Positions 58,525-64,000 of a stretch of 64,000 nt of DNA are shown here, one piece after another (position 1 is the stretch's first letter; the number at the start of each line of letters is the position of its first letter). The notes under the pieces were generated by a model that saw only the letters and a list, made by a program, of their open reading frames with translations, had not been told where the DNA came from and did not search any database. A program made the translations under genes and the position numbers. The stretch covers positions 54,934,707-54,998,706 of the forward strand of contig CM060174.1 of assembly GCA_030549775.1 (NCBI GenBank). Reading direction: 5' to 3'. Origin of the DNA: Tamarix chinensis (Eukaryota; Streptophyta; Magnoliopsida; Caryophyllales; Tamaricaceae).

Positions 58525-58680
58525 GGATTTGGTCAGGGAGATGCAGAAATAGTACTGCAAGATCCATTACGCGTTCAAGGTCTTTTGTTCTTCTTTGCAT
58601 CTGTTATTTTGGCACAACTTTTTTTTGGTTCTTAAAAAGAAATAGTTTGAAAAGGTTCAATTGTCCGAAATGAATTTCTT
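58525..58680 (+). pseudogene. petA: Plastid-derived petA (cytochrome f) 3'-end fragment
   Basis: The plus strand reads [20 protein letters not shown], then [13 protein letters not shown] and, after one extra T in a T run (about 58620-58626), LVLKKK, a TAG in place of the usual Gln, FEKVQLSEMNF. This is the C-terminal transmembrane end of plastid cytochrome f, part of the cytochrome b6f complex. About 50 codons are present, with a frameshift and a stop, and no upstream petA sequence lies next to it. It is a nuclear insertion of plastid DNA and non-functional. The flanks were not recognised as plastid sequence. Confidence 0.9.
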
Positions 58681-59768
58681 GCTAGATATTATAAAGGAAT
58701 TAACTAAAAATTTAAATGGTCCATTGTACAAAGGATAGTGGATAAGTACGAATATGAATGTGCTAGCCTATATTAGTTTATATATATATATATATGGATA
58801 TGAGTTTGCGAATCAATTTTTTTATATTTTGTTGTGATAAAGCCATTTATGATTTACACCCCTAGTTCCTCAGTCAATTTCTTGAATCTATTTCTCACCA
58901 ACTCTTAAGGTCTGTAAATTGTTATAGCATGAAACATAGAAAAATTATTTGATTTATTAGCTTTAAAACCAGAAACTAAATAGAAATAAGCAATATGATT
59001 TGATGAAAACATATATTCATAGATGAAGCAAGAATTTGATGGAGACTTCCTTGCCAGGATGTTGTTTTTAACCAAAAATAAAAATGTTTCGTGATTTTGT
59101 TTTTTGTTTTTATATACACTAGATTCTTTTTTTTCATATGATGAAGTGTGAAATTTCTCAAATAAATAATTTTTGAAAGCAAAAATTTTCTTTTGTGTGT
59201 GTTTTGTTGTGTTTAATATCATAATCATTACTTTTATATATTTACCGCAAAAACCATGTTTGTAATGTAGAGTTTGGTTTAGACTTTAAAGTAATTGAAT
59301 TGAATTAGATAAATAGAATGGACTTTGCCACTTATTTTTAGCACAATATTAAACAAATTCTTCTGCTACCTTACAATTACCTCCCATATAAATAATGTAT
59401 ACTAATGCTCACGAATTCTTCCCATAAAAATTCACTATTTTAAAAGAGATGGATTATAGATAATCCATCTAGCCTTGTTTCCTTATTAATAGTTTAATAT
59501 ATTTATATTTTAAGAAATAACTTTATATTTGCACTAGTATTAACACTGGTAGTAGTAGTACTAGTAATAATAATAATTGTATAGAAAATATATTATTTTT
59601 GATAATTAAGAGAAAGAACACCAAACAAAGGGCTACAAAATATATCCCAAAAAAATCTCCAATTCACAAAAAAACATGAACATTGTGAACCACCTTCTCA
59701 ACTCTGTAAGAAAACTCCTTTCTTCTATTCTTAATCCAAAAACCCACTATTGTTTTGGTGAGCATATT
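58681..59768. other. Gene-free AT-rich stretch
   Basis: A TA microsatellite at about 58777-58793 and otherwise AT-rich DNA with no recognisable element. It ends at the start of LTR D. Confidence 0.55.
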
Positions 59769-60059
59769 TGAAATACCCAAAAACCCTAATTTTAGAAATT
59801 TGGTAAAATAAGGACATATTAGCGATATTAATTAAATAAATTATTTTATCAAAATAAGAGGGAGTAATTAGGGCAAAATCAAGAGGAAATTTATAAATAT
59901 TTTAATTAGGAAAAATTAGGGTGTTTTTCTAATTAAAATGGAATTTAGGAAAAATCTCTCAAAAATCCTAAATTAATCTAAAAAGGAAATTAAATTATTA
60001 TTTTATTAAAATATTATTAGTTTTTAATATCCCAAAATACCCCAAGCCACCTATTTTCA

Positions 60060-61165
60060 TTTTATTTTTTCTTTTTTTCCTCTCTCCTTCCTCTCTCCTT
60101 CCTTTTCTTTCCTTTTTCCTATTTTCCTCTTCCTTCTTTTTTTCTTTTTTCCTTCCTTTTCCCTGACCTAGGCCAGCCAGCCCTTCGGCTTAGTTCCTCT
60201 CCTTGCTCCTACGCAGCCTAGGCCCTCACCATAGCCCCTTTCTTCTTTTTCCCTGACCTGTTCGGTTCACCCTTTTCTTTCTTTCTTTCTTTTCTTCTAC
60301 ACCGCCCGCCCATTCCCCTTCTTCTTTTTCTTCTTCTTCCCCTGATGCAGACTTGTAACCCGAGGGCTGCAACCCAGTTTTTCATCGACCACCACCACAT
60401 GTCGTCCTTCCCCACCCTCACCCATCATTTTCTTTCACCATTTCAACCCCAACTGACCTTTTTTTCTATCACACGTGCCATTCCCTTTCCTTTTCTCCTC
60501 TCCTCTCGATTAACCCCTGCCATGACAGAACGGTGCCGCCTGCTACCACCGACCGTTGTGCCTGGCACTTACACCCTTTTTGTGTTCTTCCCCATATCAT
60601 TTACCCCTCCAATTGGTCTATAAATACCCCATAGACAGCCTTGATTGAGCTTTTGATTTCGCAATCCGAAAAATCCCTCCTTTGCGCCACCTCCCGATCA
60701 GATGCCCATTCTGTCGTCGTCGCCCGCTCCACCCACATAACCAATCCCTACATCACCCTCTACATTACTAAGCCTCCATCCTCCCTTAGTTTGCCCTGCA
60801 CGAGCCACCCCAGCCATGCAAAGTCCCCCTCTCAACCAACCCCTCATCAACCCCCACCGCCCTTTGCACCACCGTCCACCACCACTCTCGTCGCAACCAC
60901 CACCCCTTACACCTCCCAAAAGCACCTGCATACCTTCCTCCCTCTCCTCCTCCCTTCCTCCATCTCCACCACCCTCGGCTACCACAATACTAGCGCTTGT
61001 GCCTACGCCGCTGCCTTTGGCTGCGCCACCACCACCACTCCAACCCTGTTCACCTGGGCATCCATCACCACCTCAAATTCCACCCTAGATCTCCCTCTCC
61101 TATTCCTCTCTTCTCACTCTACCTCCTCCGCCGCCGTGTGCCACCACCGGTGCTGTCACCATCCC
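60060..61165 (+). repeat. Pyrimidine-strand block of LTR D
   Basis: 1.1 kb of C/T-dominated plus strand grading into CCACCA DNA. It shares a CACGAGCCACC...CAGCCAT phrase with LTR C (53424 and 60801). Long ORFs are compositional. Confidence 0.85.
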
Positions 61166-61234
61166 TAAGTGGTACTCTAACCTTTCCAACTCCTAAACCC
61201 ATTTTATACAAGTATTAGCTATTTTTAATAGCAA

Positions 61235-61530
61235 TAAAATTATTATTATTATTGTTGTTTTTGTTGTTATTACTTAAACTTACTTCAAAATTTTCCCAAC
61301 CAATACTATTATTATTAATATTAATGGTCTAAAACTTTAGAGTCATTATGATTATGATTTTCATTACTACCACTACTACTATTATTATTATCCTCATTAT
61401 TATTCCTACTATTATTATCAATGCTAGCTTTAACCTATTATTATTACCTTTATTATTATGATAAATATTTGAACCCTTATATTACTATTACCATTTTGAT
61501 TATTATTATTATTAGTATTATTTTGAACAT

Positions 61531-61567
<37 letters not shown>

Positions 61568-61629
61568 GTTATTGATACTAGATTTGGCATGTTATCATTT
61601 TGTTGCTATAAAAGAAGAATACTCAAACC

Positions 61630-61704
<75 letters not shown>

Positions 61705-62040
61705 GAATATTGCTAATATTATTCCTAATATTTTTATTATTAACATTGTTACTATAGTATTATTGTTATTACTATTATTATTTTTATTATTATTACTACT
61801 ATTATTATTATGGTAAAAATATTTGAAACCTTATATTATCATTATTTCAAATATAACTATTATTATTATTATTATTATCCTCCTTAGCAATATTATTATT
61901 TTGTTAGTATTACTATTATTATATTATTATTTTACCCCTAACCCTATTATTAGCCTTAGCCTTAAAATACTAGGGTTCCTATTACTAGGAGTATTAGTCT
62001 TACTATTATTATTAATATCACTATATTTGCTATAACTAGT
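61235..62040 (+). repeat. TTA/ACT microsatellite region of LTR D
   Basis: Contains a perfect ACT run (about 61528-61566, 12-13 units) and a perfect ATT run (about 61630-61703, some 24 units), with many shorter TTA runs around them. Long perfect runs imply recent slippage. Confidence 0.9.
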
Positions 62041-63637
62041 GTTAGTACTATTATTCGAAGAAATAAAGCTATTAGATTTAATAATATAAATATGGCTATA
62101 AATATTAATATAAATCTATTTTAACTAGTAATAATCTAGTAGGCTAACTTGAGGATGAAAACCCTATTTTTTCACTTGTAAAGTTTCCTTTAATGATAGT
62201 AACCCTAATATTAGAATAAAAAAGGAAATAATAGTATTTTTGGTAGGAGGGAAACTAATCCTTAGTTTTTTCCTCTTATAGGTGAAACCAATCAAAACCC
62301 TAAGGAGGCATAGGAGTATGTTCCAAGACCGGTGTCATGTTAGGTAAGGGTGTCGCTAAGGCCTTTGTGTGCTATGTATCTTATATGCCTTGGATGCCAT
62401 GTATAATGATATGTTGTGTATCTTGTTCTATTGTTATAACCATTTTATGTGTAGCGTAGCTTGGAGTTGAGGTATGCTCTTGCGTTCTCTTATGGCATGT
62501 GTATAATATGTTTGTGCTGTGAATGGTGATGTGATATGATATGGCCCTTTTAGGACATGCATGCTAGGATAATTAGTGCAGTGATATGGGGTGGGAGGAT
62601 GAAAAAGGAAAATGGGAAAGTAAGTGGACCAAGGGGGAATAAGTTGACCAAGGAATGTGGGATTGACCTAAACATCCCATGATCCATGAGAGGAAGAATA
62701 CAGGGGGACTTAAAGCAAAATAAAGTGGATGGACTTTGTATGGGAGAATCTAGGGTTTGCATGGGAGAATCTAGGGTTTGTATGGGATAATCTAGGATTT
62801 TGCATGGGCATTTTAGGGTTTTTCATGAAAAACTTCGAGGGTTTACATGCGATGGATAGAGTCCACATGAGGGTGAACTTTACGTATGGAAAGTTTTCTT
62901 GGGGTGTGAGGAAGGTGATGGAAGAGTTGTTTGGGTGGTTGGAGGCTTTGGGTGAAAAATATTACATGGGATAGTATAAGGGTACATAGGAGACCGAGCT
63001 AGGGTTTGGGAAGAAACCCTAATTTGAGAGGGTGGAAAAAGGAAAATAAATGAGGGTGAGTGGAGTATGAGATGAGGATGGGGTATTATCATGAGTGGGG
63101 TGAGCATGGATATCATGGGAAGCAAGAGTTGAAGGTGAGAAATGGAGGGGTGACATGTGGAAAGGAGGATGCTAGGGTTGGCATGATCAGCTAGGGTTTG
63201 GTGTGGTCACCTAGGGTTTCGGGGTCACACATGTATTTGGGGGAGTAACATGAGATGATGAGGGTTGAATCTAAGAGTTGTGATATATGGTGTGTTAAAA
63301 TAATTTAGGTTGTGTGAGGCAGAGGAGGATGAGCCACATAGGCCCAAATTAGAGTTTTCTGGAGAAAACCGTAGGGAGGACTATGAATGGGATTAGTGGT
63401 GTTAGGTAGTGGGCCTTGACCCACACCTAGAATTTGGGCTTCTAGTATGAGTAGTGGAATAAGGAAAGGATGTTGGGGCAGTTAGGAGGTGTAGGAGTTT
63501 CAAGATATGGGACATACCTTTTTGGGAGGATAGAAGTAGAAGGTTGGTGACATGCATGTAAAGGATGAAATATTATCGAATAAGATACGAATAAGACACT
63601 AATCATTTAAAGAGGAAAATTGTTGAGCCGAGCCTAG

Positions 63638-63865
63638 ACCGGTCCACCGACGAATAATAGTGGCCAAGAGTCGGGGTGCCCTAGAGACCGCTCCATCGGC
63701 GAATAATAGTGGCCAAGAGTGTTTTGCCCTGCATGATTTTTGGTCCACTAGTTATAATAGTGGGGGATTTCATGCTAAAAAAACCCAACGTATAAAGCTA
63801 GACATGGGAAATACACTAAGTAATTACAGTTAAACACCATGTGAGTCGGGGTCAGACCGATCCAC
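63638..63865 (+). repeat. GGTCCACCGG/GAATAATAGTGG motif cluster, LTR D (cut)
   Basis: Three complete copies (GACGAATAATAGTGG, GGCGAATAATAGTGG, AGTTATAATAGTGG) and a fourth broken after GATCCAC. Confidence 0.88.
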
Positions 63866-64000
63866 GGGGGTACTATACCACTCCAAATCATGTTGAAAAT
63901 ATTACTATTAGACCCTTCCCCATACAAACTCTGATGAGAGGCCTCACAGAAAGATCTTACAAAGAAAACTCCATTATCCTCGTATTCCCAGTTGATCATA
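63866..64000 (-). mobile_element. LINE fragment, antisense, abutting truncated LTR D
   Basis: The minus strand encodes WEYEDNGVFFVRSFCEASHQ and then FNMIWSGIVPP, the W...DNGxFSVKSxY...IWxGIVPP region at the start of the zinc-binding domain of plant LINE reverse transcriptases. The frame is open to the window edge on one side and stops being LINE-like exactly at the LTR D break on the other, without a poly-A tail. Confidence 0.75.

Larger units (their letters stand above)
59769..63865 (+). mobile_element. LTR D (at least 4.1 kb, C/D subfamily), truncated at the right
   Basis: It starts TGAAATACCC, close to LTR C's TGAAATGCCC, and the next 300 bp align with C (CCTAATTTTAG, AATTAAATAAATTATTTTAT, GGAATTTAGGAAAAAT). 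It has the pyrimidine block, a long TTA microsatellite region, GGGTTTGCATGG phrases (only a few, 62750-62830) and the motif cluster. The homology stops inside a GATCCAC motif at 63865, where LINE sequence begins, so the hairpin and terminus are missing and no target duplication can be checked. ATATT precedes the start. Confidence 0.82.

Noticed and set aside
61421..62035. ORFs encoding poly-Ile/Tyr/Leu tracts
   Set aside because: They are translations of TTA/ATT microsatellites.
1..64000. Looked for tRNA, rRNA, snoRNA and microRNA genes
   Set aside because: No cloverleaf with A and B boxes or recognisable rRNA segment was seen by eye. Hairpins found are all within transposons. A tRNAscan or Infernal run would be needed for a firm negative.

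Overview
This is nuclear DNA from a flowering plant with a large, repeat-rich genome. The evidence is AT-rich non-coding DNA, one gene with nine short exons and GT-AG introns of up to about 9 kb, nested Ty3/gypsy elements and LINE relics, Stowaway-like and hAT-like MITEs, and a plastid fragment. Introns this long would suit a magnoliid or another large-genome angiosperm, but the sequence does not fix the species.

Layout. (1) 1-7880: a gypsy relic on the minus strand, split by a younger, nearly complete chromodomain-type gypsy element (990-6916). That element has 335-bp LTRs and is itself interrupted by two hAT-like MITEs, one of them sitting in its primer binding site. (2) 7881-10880: no gene recognised apart from one orphan exon-like ORF (8148-8414). 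(3) 10880-17828: a minus-strand chromovirus pol relic, split inside RNase H by a 4.6-kb solo LTR (LTR A). (4) 18016-41711, plus strand: the only host gene I can support. It has nine exons, all joined in phase 0, and encodes 413 residues of a DUF3326-family protein with a likely plastid transit peptide. Introns 2 and 5 are each about 8.9 kb and hold a degenerate LTR element, a Stowaway MITE, a sense LINE relic, tandem repeats and a dispersed MITE-like pair. (5) 41712-64000: gene-free DNA dominated by giant solo LTRs: E (minus strand, with B nested inside it), B, C and D. A short petA-derived plastid insertion lies between C and D, and an antisense LINE fragment truncates D at the right edge.

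The most unusual feature is the set of five related giant LTRs (3.5-5.1 kb), none with an internal region nearby; A, B, C and E have matching or near-matching 5-bp target duplications. A-D share a modular plan: AT-rich start, a 1.1-1.3 kb pyrimidine-strand block, a fast-evolving repeat array, a cluster of a 'GGTCCACCGG + GAATAATAGTGG' motif (about 20 copies in total), a 3' hairpin and, where the end survives, a TG(G)GGGTGTTACA-type terminus. LTR C adds a roughly 23-unit array in which telobox-like and TGCATG (RY-like) words alternate. Function, expression and family size cannot be judged from one window.
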